A stretch of DNA of 8,140 nucleotides from Bacillota bacterium (GTDB lineage Bacteria > Bacillota > Clostridia > Lachnospirales > WQUN01): assembly GCA_009782085.1 (NCBI GenBank), contig WQUN01000001.1:1-8140 (forward strand), in the 5' to 3' direction. Every line of letters begins with the position of its first letter. The first letter of the stretch is position 1. Shown here piece by piece: positions 1-6,633 of this stretch. The notes beneath the pieces were generated by a model. The model had not been told where the DNA came from. It did not search any database and saw only the letters and a program-made list of their open reading frames with translations. Both the position numbers and the translations under genes were made by a program.

Positions 1-298
1 TTCCCGCCATTCTCCCCGACGGCATAATAGTAGCCCTGGCAAGCCGCGCGGTTATCGCCTCCCGATTCCGCCTCACCCACCGCGCTTCCTCGTCGGTCGC
101 TCCGTCGGGGTTGAGGGCGGCGAGGTTGCCGTCTTTTATGTATAACACAACGCGCCGGAATATACCCCGGAGCTTGGCGTCAAAGGCTTTCGCCTCTGCC
201 CAGGCGGCGCGTAGGGCCTCGGCGAATTCGGCGCGGTAACGGCAGCCGGCTTGCTTGTAGAGTTGCCAGGCGCGGCGCATGATGGCGGATAGGGACAT
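1..298 (-). CDS. Unrecognised small protein, possibly from an accessory or mobile element (3' end beyond window)
   Basis: An open frame of 99 codons without a stop runs from the ATG at 298 off the left edge. The start is well supported: AGGAGG at 311-306 lies 7 nt upstream, behind a TTGACA promoter. The protein begins MSLSAIMRRAWQLYKQAGC, continues with a second AW motif (FAEALRAAWAEAK), then a basic stretch (LRGIFRRVVLYIKDGN) and an acidic-to-basic segment containing DEEARWVRRNREAITARLAR. It is predicted to be mostly helical and rich in Arg and Ala, with no signal peptide or membrane segment. The opening pattern (LSxIMxxAWxLY followed by AWAEAK) resembles short uncharacterised proteins I associate with Firmicute prophages and integrative elements; that is recall, not a search. 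No catalytic motif is visible. Function unknown. It lies downstream of a truncated spoIVA and has its own promoter, so it is probably a separate transcription unit. Confidence 0.72.
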   Translation of the reverse strand, partial: MSLSAIMRRAWQLYKQAGCRYRAEFAEALRAAWAEAKAFDAKLRGIFRRVVLYIKDGNLAALNPDGATDEEARWVRRNREAITARLARATIMPSGRMAG

Positions 299-305
299 GG
301 GATGG

Positions 306-311
306 CCTCCT
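306..311 (-). promoter_or_regulatory. Shine-Dalgarno site deciding the start at 298
   Basis: A full AGGAGG lies 7 nt before the ATG at 298. It is the strongest ribosome binding site in the window and makes this ATG the clear start, in preference to the in-frame ATG seven codons in. Confidence 0.8.
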
Positions 312-318
312 GGAAAAT

Positions 319-349
319 AAAATAACATATCCACTGTAGGATATGTCAA
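319..349 (-). promoter_or_regulatory. Sigma-A-type promoter overlapped by an operator-like palindrome
   Basis: On the minus strand a perfect -35 hexamer TTGACA lies at 349-344. The -10 is less clear: GTTATT (326-321) at 17-nt spacing or TATTTT (324-319) at 19-nt spacing. The segment is AT-rich compared with its surroundings and leads into AGGAGG and the ATG at 298. The palindrome at 325-346 fills most of the -35/-10 spacer, the usual arrangement for a promoter closed by a dimeric repressor. Confidence 0.6.
325..346. promoter_or_regulatory. Perfect inverted repeat, likely repressor operator
   Basis: Arms ACATATCC (325-332) and GGATATGT (339-346) are exact reverse complements around the 6-nt centre ACTGTA. 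The symmetry ends sharply outside the 8-bp arms. Size and placement inside a promoter spacer suggest an operator for a dimeric helix-turn-helix repressor, such as those controlling early genes of phages and integrative elements. No T-tract follows and the arms are AT-rich, so it is a poor terminator. The regulator is not in this window. Confidence 0.6.
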
Positions 350-376
350 TATGATTAGCAGGCGTTAAACGACAAT

Positions 377-457
377 CTACGCGCAGAATTTATACTCCAC
401 GTCAAAAGATGTTGTCCCTTTATCCTTTTTGAAATTTGCCGTCATTTTGTATATTAA
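377..457 (-). other. Non-homologous tail of spoIVA, AT-rich
   Basis: Codons 412-437 plus TAG encode LIYKMTANFKKDKG followed by TTSFDVEYKFCA, which does not resemble any SpoIVA C-terminus I know. Base composition becomes AT-rich here and stays so to about position 312. I found nothing resembling the missing C-terminal domain in the other frames between 300 and 457. It looks like a junction where foreign or rearranged DNA fused a new stop-terminated tail onto the gene. Confidence 0.55.
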
Positions 458-1690
458 GACATCGGTCTCTATATCCGCCCTGATGAGGTGGATCGACGGC
501 GCGCTGGCGCGTAGCTTGACGCCGTACTTGGAGCCGTGCCTGACGAGGAACGGCTTCTCCAGCTTCATCTCGTCGAGCGCCGGGGTCACGATGCCGTAGC
601 CCTTATGCCTGACCTCCTCCAGCGCGTACTTGACCTTGTCGTACTCCTTTTTCGCCTCCGCCAGGACTTTTATCGTGGATATGAGCTGATACTCGCCGCC
701 GATGTCCATGCCGGTCGTCTCGCTCAGGACGCGGTAGAACAGGCTGTCGTCCAGCGCCACTTCCACCTTGGCGGAGCCCTCGCCGAGGAATATCTTGTCT
801 ATGTACGCCTTTTTCACGTATTCGCAAAGCTCGAGCGTCTGCACGCCGCCTTTCAGCTCGCGCAGCTTGGATATGCCGCCGAACCCGGCTTTCACCTCGT
901 CGATCATGCTCTTTTTAAGCCAGTGTTCCGGCTGGAGAGTCTCGACCCATTTCGGGAAGTTTATCTTGATCTCCTTGACCGGGAATTCGTAAAGCATTTT
1001 CTCCATGATGCCGTTGATGTCGTCGGCCTTCAGCTGGGCGCAGTTTACGGAGATCGCCGGCACGCCGTATTTGGCGGAGAGTTCGTCGCGCAGCTTATCA
1101 GATTCCGGCGCGTAGGGCTTGATGGTGTTTAGCAAAATCACGAAGGGCTTGTTGATCTCCTTGAGTTCCCGGACGACGCGCTCCTCCGCCTCGGCGTAGT
1201 TCTCCCGCGGGATGTCCGTGATGCTCCCGTCGGTCGTCACGACGAAGCCGATGGTCGAGTGGTCGTTTATAACCTTTTTGGTGCCCATCTCCGCGGCCTC
1301 GGCGAACGGCATCTTGTTCTCCGACCACGGCGTGGACACCATCCGCGGCTCGTCGCCGTCCAGATGCCCCGCCGCGCCCGGCACCAGATAGCCGACGCAG
1401 TCGATCATGCGCACCTTGAAGCAGAGGCTGTCGTCGAGGTGAATCTCCACGGCTTCGCTCGGGACGAACTTGGGCTCCGTCGTCATGATCGTCCGCCCCG
1501 CCGCGCTCTGCGGCAGCTCGTCTTTCGCACGCTCCTTGCTGAAGCTGTTCTCGATGTTGGGTATCACGAGCAGGTCCATAAACCGCTTGATAAACGTGGA
1601 TTTGCCCGTCCGCACCGGCCCGACGACGCCGATGTATATGTCGCCTTTGGTCCGCTCGGAAATGTCTCTGTAGATGTCGAACTGTTCCAA
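377..1690 (-). CDS. spoIVA: Stage IV sporulation protein A (spore-coat morphogenetic ATPase), C-terminus replaced
   Basis: SpoIVA is made in the mother cell and uses ATP hydrolysis to polymerise on the forespore surface, forming the coat basement layer. The N-terminus (MEQFDIYRDISERTKGDIYI) and the TRAFAC-type NTPase domain match the family closely. Walker A is GPVRTGKST at residues 24-32 with Lys30, the paired threonines are at 70-71 (IMTTEPKF), and the Walker-B-like Asp97 is in DCVGY; these fall at the same numbers I recall for B. subtilis. The middle domain follows the family to SAPSIHLIRADIETDV (residue 411). After that the usual C-terminal domain (about 80 residues to a GSGGL-type end; B. 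subtilis protein about 492 aa) is absent and 26 unrelated residues finish the 437-aa protein. The start is TTG at 1690, supported by GAGGGGGCG just upstream and by alignment. The C-terminus is the region implicated in SpoVM-dependent membrane targeting, so localisation may be impaired. A divergent paralog is the alternative. Confidence 0.93.
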   Translation of the reverse strand: MEQFDIYRDISERTKGDIYIGVVGPVRTGKSTFIKRFMDLLVIPNIENSFSKERAKDELPQSAAGRTIMTTEPKFVPSEAVEIHLDDSLCFKVRMIDCVGYLVPGAAGHLDGDEPRMVSTPWSENKMPFAEAAEMGTKKVINDHSTIGFVVTTDGSITDIPRENYAEAEERVVRELKEINKPFVILLNTIKPYAPESDKLRDELSAKYGVPAISVNCAQLKADDINGIMEKMLYEFPVKEIKINFPKWVETLQPEHWLKKSMIDEVKAGFGGISKLRELKGGVQTLELCEYVKKAYIDKIFLGEGSAKVEVALDDSLFYRVLSETTGMDIGGEYQLISTIKVLAEAKKEYDKVKYALEEVRHKGYGIVTPALDEMKLEKPFLVRHGSKYGVKLRASAPSIHLIRADIETDVLIYKMTANFKKDKGTTSFDVEYKFCA

Positions 1691-1695
1691 TGAAA

Positions 1696-1743
1696 CGCCC
1701 CCTCGGAAAAAGTGTATGGATACAATTATTATATGAGGGGGCG
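1696..1743. promoter_or_regulatory. 9-bp GC-rich inverted repeat that includes the spoIVA ribosome binding site
   Basis: CGCCCCCTC (1696-1704) and GAGGGGGCG (1735-1743) are exact reverse complements separated by 30 nt. In minus-strand RNA the downstream arm reads GAGGGGGCG and is the spoIVA Shine-Dalgarno site, 5 nt before the TTG start. RNA reading through from the upstream membrane-protein gene contains both arms and could mask this site. A transcript beginning after the -10 at 1711-1718 would lack the upstream arm. No T-tract follows, so it does not look like an intrinsic terminator. Confidence 0.5.
1711..1736 (-). promoter_or_regulatory. Sigma-E-like promoter of spoIVA
   Basis: CATACACT at 1718-1711 matches the mother-cell sigma-E -10 consensus CATACAnT. 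An ATA-containing -35-like element, TCATATA, lies at 1736-1730, but the 11-nt spacing is shorter than the roughly 14 nt usual for sigma-E promoters, so the -35 assignment is weak. spoIVA is a known sigma-E regulon gene in Bacillus, which supports the -10 call. The expected start near 1704 would leave a leader of only about 14 nt. Confidence 0.5.
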
Positions 1744-1759
1744 GCGGGAATAGTACACT

Positions 1760-4333
1760 TTATACTTTATCTTCCTTCTCCATCTTTTTACTGAAATGCT
1801 GATAAACGAACGAAATCGCCAGAAGCACCGCCCCGGCCGTAAAATACGAGACTATGCGCCAGACCGTGGACAGTCCGCGGAGGTCGAGGACGAACAGCTT
1901 AAGGACCGCGAAAAAGGCCAGAGCGAGGCCCGTGACACGCGTGATCCCGTTGCGCCTCCTGAAGCCGAAAACGACCCACCCGAGGGCTGTCAAGCCGAAT
2001 ATCAGCGTCAAAATCAGGCTTTCCGGTTTCAGGGACAGCTGCACGACCAGGTTTTGGGAAGCCAGGATGACCGAAAAACCCGAAACGAGAAACGGATACC
2101 ACCTGAGCGGCAATTTTTTCAGCCCGGCCGCAAAGCGCAGCAGATCGTTCATCCAACCGATTCCGACGAGGTTGACGGCGACGTAAAGGGCGAAAACAGC
2201 GGCGCTTACCGCCGCGCCGCCGCCCGCCAGGCCGCGCGCCCCGGCGTTAAACCCCAGGAGCCACACGGTCCCTGCCGCGCCGGCGGCGGCCGCCGCGGCC
2301 TGAAAGCCAAGGCAGTATATCCGCCGGACGCGGGGCAGGACAAACGCGAAGGCGAAAGCCAGCGCAACGGCCAGCAAAGCCGGCAGGGATCCGATCGCGG
2401 CCTGCGCGCCGCTATGTAACAATACGGGCTTTAGTTTGCCGAGCAAAACGTAAACCGCGAACCCCCAGACGTTCAGCGCGGCGGCGAAGCGCAGTATATC
2501 CAGCCACACGCCGGCGCCCCTGTCAGCCGGTTTGAGCCTGAGCGACGCGAGCGCCAGAACGGCGGCAGCCAGCGTTATTAGCAGATACTGCCAGACAAAC
2601 AGCGGGTTCCGGTAATCGACTATGTTGACTATCAGGAAAGCGAACAGGCACAGCGCGCCGATCGCAGTCCCGGCTATGCGGAACCGGCGCCGGTTTTTGA
2701 ATATGCCGTAGAGGGCGAGCCCCGCGGCTTCGACGAGCCAGCCGGCCGAGAACCAGAACCTGTCCGCGGCGAAAAGCACGATCAGCGCGGAAAAAGCGAC
2801 GCTCGTGATGAAGAACAGCGCCCTCAGGGAGCCGGTTTCGGATTCGGAGACGCCGGCGTGCTTTTGGCGTTCGGTGACGAAAGCCAACGCGGCGCAGGAG
2901 AGGGCGAAGAAAGCGGTGAAAAAGGCGAAGCCGCGGTTGCCCCAACTAAAGATGGATTTATATGCCTGCCATAAATTCAGGCTCAACAGAAAACTTAAAA
3001 ATATATTGCACGAGAGCAGGACAATATCCGAAGCCCTTATCCGCGTTTTGGCAAACCACGCGCCGAACACGGGTATGATCAGGAAAGCGATATATATAAC
3101 GCCCAGACAGACGTTGATCGCCAGGGCGGTGTACGCGTAGTTTCCGAACGCCGGCAAAACGCCGGAGAAAAACGGTTCCCTGACATACGCGACGAGCAAG
3201 TTTATCGTTATAAGCTCGGTCGTCATGCCCATGAACAGCCCCGCGAAGCGGGTCGTCTGCCAATTCTTCCGGGTGGCGAGCAGCAGGGCGAAGAGGCTTA
3301 TGATCGTCGCTGAGATGGAGGAATAAAATAAATCCAGGCCGTTAATGCGCTCGATCACCGGCAGATACCCGCCGATCAGCGCTATCAAGGCCACCAGCTG
3401 CGCGTTGTACCTGACCGACGCGGCGAAAGTGAGCAAGGACGCGCCGGCGCATATGCCTATGGCGACCCCAAGCGGCAGCACGCCCAGCGTCATATACCCC
3501 AGCGCCGCGCCTAAAAACAGTACGCCCGCCCCGCTGGCGGTGAGCGCCAGAGTGAAGCCGCCGCTCCGCTTTTTTCGGTGGAGCGCCTCGCCCGCCCCCA
3601 GGAGGGCCAGGCCCAGGGCAAAAATGGCCGCGCACTGGAATCCGGCGGTCATCCGGACATACAAAAACCGCCCGAACGTGAACGCGCCGAGCAGGACCAG
3701 CAGCGCGCCGACCGCGCTTATTATCTTCAAGCCCAAAAAGGTCTCCCACTGGAAAAAGCGGCGCACGGCCTTCAACGCCGCGTCCTCAATCGGCGCGTCG
3801 CCCAGTTCCCTTAGCGCCTCCGCCTGACGGTTCGCGGCGTCCGACCAGGCGGCTTCCCTCCGCGCCCGCGCCCGGGCGGTCTGTTCGCCCAGCCTCTCCC
3901 GCAGATCCGCCAATTCTTTGAACAGCGGCTCCCGTTCGCCCGCGTCCAGCGCGCTTAAATCCGCGCCGATTTTGGACATCGCCTCGCGCAATCCGGCGTC
4001 CAGTTCCGTGATCCTCGCCCGCTCCCGCTCCAGGCCGGCCGCGAGGTACCGCCGGTTTTGGCGGTCGCTTAAGTCCAGCAGCGCCAGGCGCTTGGACGCC
4101 AGCTCGTGCCTGAAATCCCGCGAGAGCTCCTCGTATTGCAGGCGCAGAGCCGCCGTTTCATTCCGGCTCTCGTTAAGCTGCGCCCGGAGCTGCGCGACGG
4201 TTTCGCGCAGGCCGGCGTTCTCCCGTGGCAAATCCTGCCGCTCAAAGGCCCTGAACGCCGCGTCGGCGCGCTCCTGGCCGCTCCTAAGGGCGTCGAAGGC
4301 CTCCCGAAGGGCGTCCATGCCGTTTTCTTCCAT
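1760..4333 (-). CDS. DUF2339-family polytopic membrane protein with N-terminal coiled coil
   Basis: An 857-aa predicted inner-membrane protein. Residues 1 to about 180 are hydrophilic, charged and heptad-like (for example LRETVAQLRAQLNESRNE), indicating a long cytoplasmic coiled coil. From about residue 200 nearly continuous hydrophobic segments, roughly twenty, run to a short basic/acidic C-terminus (KKMEKEDKV). The transition FLGLKIISAVGALLVLLGAF and later ALIALIGGYLPVIE resemble the DUF2339 (PF10101) pattern of a tryptophan/phenylalanine-led first helix and a conserved ALIGG motif. No enzymatic motif is visible and the family has no established function. The start at 4333 has a GGGG-containing site about 8 nt upstream (AAGGGGACGTCACG); the ATG five codons later is an alternative. 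It begins 24 nt after murI stops, so co-transcription with the cell-wall genes is likely, but this alone does not show a wall role. Confidence 0.82.
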   Translation of the reverse strand: MEENGMDALREAFDALRSGQERADAAFRAFERQDLPRENAGLRETVAQLRAQLNESRNETAALRLQYEELSRDFRHELASKRLALLDLSDRQNRRYLAAGLERERARITELDAGLREAMSKIGADLSALDAGEREPLFKELADLRERLGEQTARARARREAAWSDAANRQAEALRELGDAPIEDAALKAVRRFFQWETFLGLKIISAVGALLVLLGAFTFGRFLYVRMTAGFQCAAIFALGLALLGAGEALHRKKRSGGFTLALTASGAGVLFLGAALGYMTLGVLPLGVAIGICAGASLLTFAASVRYNAQLVALIALIGGYLPVIERINGLDLFYSSISATIISLFALLLATRKNWQTTRFAGLFMGMTTELITINLLVAYVREPFFSGVLPAFGNYAYTALAINVCLGVIYIAFLIIPVFGAWFAKTRIRASDIVLLSCNIFLSFLLSLNLWQAYKSIFSWGNRGFAFFTAFFALSCAALAFVTERQKHAGVSESETGSLRALFFITSVAFSALIVLFAADRFWFSAGWLVEAAGLALYGIFKNRRRFRIAGTAIGALCLFAFLIVNIVDYRNPLFVWQYLLITLAAAVLALASLRLKPADRGAGVWLDILRFAAALNVWGFAVYVLLGKLKPVLLHSGAQAAIGSLPALLAVALAFAFAFVLPRVRRIYCLGFQAAAAAAGAAGTVWLLGFNAGARGLAGGGAAVSAAVFALYVAVNLVGIGWMNDLLRFAAGLKKLPLRWYPFLVSGFSVILASQNLVVQLSLKPESLILTLIFGLTALGWVVFGFRRRNGITRVTGLALAFFAVLKLFVLDLRGLSTVWRIVSYFTAGAVLLAISFVYQHFSKKMEKEDKV

Positions 4334-4357
4334 CGTGACGTCCCCTTATCCTTCATT

Positions 4358-5161
4358 CTATTCTTCCCGCTCTATATCTACCTTCACGGCCCCGAACTTT
4401 CTCCCCAGCACGGCTTCGCACGTCCCGTCGAACTTGGGCGTGTTGTCGCTCACATAAAACGTATGGTCCTCGGTTCTCTCCAGCCCGCTTTCCAGGCCGT
4501 TTTCGCGCAGCAGCGTTTTCATGCCGCGCGCCACGGCCTCCGCCGGGTTCACGACCGTCACGTCCCCGACGACTTCCTTTATGCAGTCGATCATGACCGG
4601 ATAGTGCGTGCAGCCCAGGAGCAGGCTGTCTATGCCGAGCTCCAGGAGTTCGCCGAGGTATATCCCGGCCGTTTCGCGCGCCACGCTGTTCCGCGTCCAG
4701 CCCTCTTCCACCAGCGGCACGAAGAGCGGGCACGCCTTGGAATAGACCGTCGCGCCGGGGACGCTCTCCTTGAGGTATTTTTCGTAGAGGCCGCTTCGGA
4801 CGGTGGCCTCCGTGCCTATCACGCCGATCACCTTGTTCCGCGTGGCGGCGGAGCAGGCCGCCACGCCGGGCCTCACGACCTCCGTCATCGGTATTTTGAC
4901 GACCCGCGACAGCTCGCCGAAGCTGTTGGAGCTGATAGTGTTGCAGGCCACGATAATGGCCTTGACCCCGCGGGAGATCAGGAAGTTCACGAGCTGGAGG
5001 CTGAATTTGGTGATCGTCTCCTTGCTCTTGGAACCGTAGGGGACCCGCGCCGTGTCGCCGAAGTAGATTATCCTCTCGCCGGGGAGGGCCTTCATGACCT
5101 CGCTGACCACGGTCAGCCCCCCGACGCCGGTGTCAAATATGCCGATGGGACGTTCGTCCAT
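4358..5161 (-). CDS. murI: Glutamate racemase
   Basis: A cytoplasmic cofactor-independent racemase that converts L-glutamate to D-glutamate for the second residue of the peptidoglycan stem peptide. The 267-aa length is typical. Family motifs are present in order: IGIFDTGVGGLTV with Asp10, YFGDTARVPYG (33-43), the first catalytic cysteine Cys73 in VACNTISSNS, GTEATVRSGLYEKYL (117-131), and the second catalytic cysteine Cys184 with His186 in LLGCTHYP. Both cysteines needed for two-base catalysis are intact. The ATG at 5161 is preceded by GGCGAGG about 6 nt upstream. It follows ddl by 32 nt, and the two make a small precursor-synthesis operon. Confidence 0.97.
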   Translation of the reverse strand: MDERPIGIFDTGVGGLTVVSEVMKALPGERIIYFGDTARVPYGSKSKETITKFSLQLVNFLISRGVKAIIVACNTISSNSFGELSRVVKIPMTEVVRPGVAACSAATRNKVIGVIGTEATVRSGLYEKYLKESVPGATVYSKACPLFVPLVEEGWTRNSVARETAGIYLGELLELGIDSLLLGCTHYPVMIDCIKEVVGDVTVVNPAEAVARGMKTLLRENGLESGLERTEDHTFYVSDNTPKFDGTCEAVLGRKFGAVKVDIEREE

Positions 5162-5193
5162 TTTATGCCTCGCCTTCGATCAAATACCGAATC

Positions 5194-6267
5194 CTATTCG
5201 CCTAACTCGCATCCCCTGAGAGCCAAGGCTATCAGCCTGTCGCACAGCTCTGGGAGAGACACGCCCTCCGCCTGCCAGAGCATCGGGTACATACTTATCG
5301 GCGTGAACCCGGGCATGGTGTTGATCTCGTTGAATATCACCCGGTTCGTCCCGTTTTCCAGGAAGAAGTCCACCCGCGCCAGGCCGGCCCCGCCGACGGC
5401 GCGGAAAGCTTTGATCGCCGTTTCGCGTATCGCCTCCGCCGTCTCCTCCGGGATGTCCGCTTTTACGACGGTCTTGGAACCGGCGTTGTTATATTTGGCG
5501 TCGAAGTCGTAAAAATCGGCCGCGGGCAGTATCTCGCCGACGCCGGAGGCGAAGACCTCGTCTCCGGCCCCCAAAACCGCGCACTCCAGCTCCCTGCCGT
5601 CTATGGCCTTTTCTATGACGATCTTCCCGTCCACCGCCGAGGCCGCGGCGATCGCCCTGTCCAGCTCCTTTTTGTTGGAAGCCTTCGAGACGCCGATCGA
5701 CGACCCCGACGACGCCGGCTTCACAAAGCACGGATAGCCCGGCTTCGAGCGTATTTTTTTGACGACGGCGGCCGCGCGCTCCTTATCCCACGCGTTGAAC
5801 CAGGCGTACTCCGCCTGGAGAAGCCCGGCCTTTTCCGCCAGTATCTTTGTCAGCGTCTTGTCCATCGAGACCGCCGAGGCAGCCACGCCGCAGCCGACAT
5901 ACGGTATGCCGGACAGCTCGAACAGGCCCTGCACCGTCCCGTCCTCGCCCAATGGGCCGTGCAGGACGGGGAATATCACGTCCACGGGGATGTTCTTAAC
6001 CTTTTCGCCGACGATGCGCAAAAGCCCGCGGTTGACCCGATCCGGGCTTAAAACCGCGTTCGTCCCATACTTCTCCCAGGAGACGCTCCGGAGGTTGTCG
6101 ATTGCCCCGTCGTAGAGGAGCCACTTGCCCTCCTGCGTGATATACACCGGGATGATGTTGTATTTGTCCTCCGAGAGGCTTTGGATCACCGCCATCGCGG
6201 ACTTTTTGGAGATCTCGTGCTCCGGCGAGCAGCCGCCGAACAGGACCAGGATGTTTTTTTTGTTCAT
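5194..6267 (-). CDS. ddl: D-alanine--D-alanine ligase
   Basis: An ATP-grasp ligase joining two D-alanines into the dipeptide that ends the peptidoglycan precursor. The 357-aa protein has LFGGCSPEHEIS (residues 9-20, with the N-terminal Glu contacting substrate), HGPLGEDGTVQGLFELSGIP (103-122), the ATP-binding FVKPASSGSSIGVSKA (181-196), and the Mg2+/phosphate motif NEINTMPGFT (313-322). The omega-loop reads YDFDAKY, keeping the tyrosine (Tyr259, matching E. coli DdlB Tyr216) that favours D-Ala over D-lactate; a phenylalanine there or a VanA-type loop would point to vancomycin-resistant depsipeptide synthesis. The start ATG at 6267 has AAGAGG 7 nt upstream. It lies 54 nt after the nucleotidyltransferase gene. 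Confidence 0.97.
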   Translation of the reverse strand: MNKKNILVLFGGCSPEHEISKKSAMAVIQSLSEDKYNIIPVYITQEGKWLLYDGAIDNLRSVSWEKYGTNAVLSPDRVNRGLLRIVGEKVKNIPVDVIFPVLHGPLGEDGTVQGLFELSGIPYVGCGVAASAVSMDKTLTKILAEKAGLLQAEYAWFNAWDKERAAAVVKKIRSKPGYPCFVKPASSGSSIGVSKASNKKELDRAIAAASAVDGKIVIEKAIDGRELECAVLGAGDEVFASGVGEILPAADFYDFDAKYNNAGSKTVVKADIPEETAEAIRETAIKAFRAVGGAGLARVDFFLENGTNRVIFNEINTMPGFTPISMYPMLWQAEGVSLPELCDRLIALALRGCELGE

Positions 6268-6321
6268 ATGGGGCCTCTTTTCGTTTTATTTATGTCTTAT
6301 TTGAAGAAGTCATATCTGGCG

Positions 6322-6633
6322 TCATTTGCATTGATAAACCACTTCACCCGTTCGCAAGACTTCTTCCACAAATCCGCTCCTGTCGTTCTTGCTGTCCAAC
6401 AGCACCGGCTCGATGTATGCGCTCACCTTCCATGTCAGGCTGGCGAGTTTCGCGCCGACGCGAAGCCAATCGCCCGAAAACCCGTCGTATATCACCGCGA
6501 TGTCGATGTCGCTTTCTTCCCGCGCACTGCCTTTGACATATGAGCCAAACAGGAGGATTTTTGCCGGATTCAGCTCTTTTATTACTTCATCGGCGTATAA
6601 CCGGGCTATTTTCAAAGCTGTAGTTTTATCCAT
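6322..6633 (-). CDS. Minimal nucleotidyltransferase (MNT) of a HEPN/MNT pair, antitoxin-like
   Basis: A 103-aa single-domain polymerase-beta-fold nucleotidyltransferase. The core LLFGSYVKGSAREESDIDIA has Gly30-Ser31 and the catalytic carboxylates Asp42 and Asp44 (GSx10DxD), and a probable third acid is Glu75 in YIEPVLL. In characterised HEPN/MNT systems the MNT partner neutralises the HEPN toxin, in some cases by adding AMP to a tyrosine. Whether this one does so is inferred from family. Translation starts at ATG 6633 with GGAGGAG upstream, inside the last 22 nt of the HEPN gene, so the two are probably translationally coupled. A Glu in place of the commoner Asp as third acid is mildly unusual. 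Confidence 0.9.
   Translation of the reverse strand: MDKTTALKIARLYADEVIKELNPAKILLFGSYVKGSAREESDIDIAVIYDGFSGDWLRVGAKLASLTWKVSAYIEPVLLDSKNDRSGFVEEVLRTGEVVYQCK

Noticed and set aside
325..346. Intrinsic terminator after spoIVA
   Set aside because: The stem is AT-rich and only 8 bp, and it coincides with a promoter. The placement favours an operator.
536..1132. Plus-strand open frame of 198 codons
   Set aside because: It lies entirely antisense to conserved spoIVA sequence and has no recognisable motif.
1728..1733. TATAAT as a sigma-A -10 for spoIVA
   Set aside because: No TTGACA-like element lies at suitable spacing (the position holds GTACTA). The CATACACT sigma-E match just downstream fits the gene better.
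4106..5512. 468-codon plus-strand open frame
   Set aside because: It is antisense to murI, the start of the DUF2339 gene and the end of ddl, all strongly supported. Its translation is Arg/His/Pro-rich, typical of a high-GC shadow frame.
5194..6267. Vancomycin-resistance D-Ala-D-Lac ligase
   Set aside because: The omega-loop keeps the AKY tyrosine diagnostic of D-Ala-D-Ala ligases, and no vanH, vanX or vanRS-like gene is nearby.
6268..6321. Separate promoter or terminator between the MNT gene and ddl
   Set aside because: The 54-nt gap is AT-rich but I see no convincing -35/-10 pair or hairpin, only the AAGAGG ribosome site of ddl.
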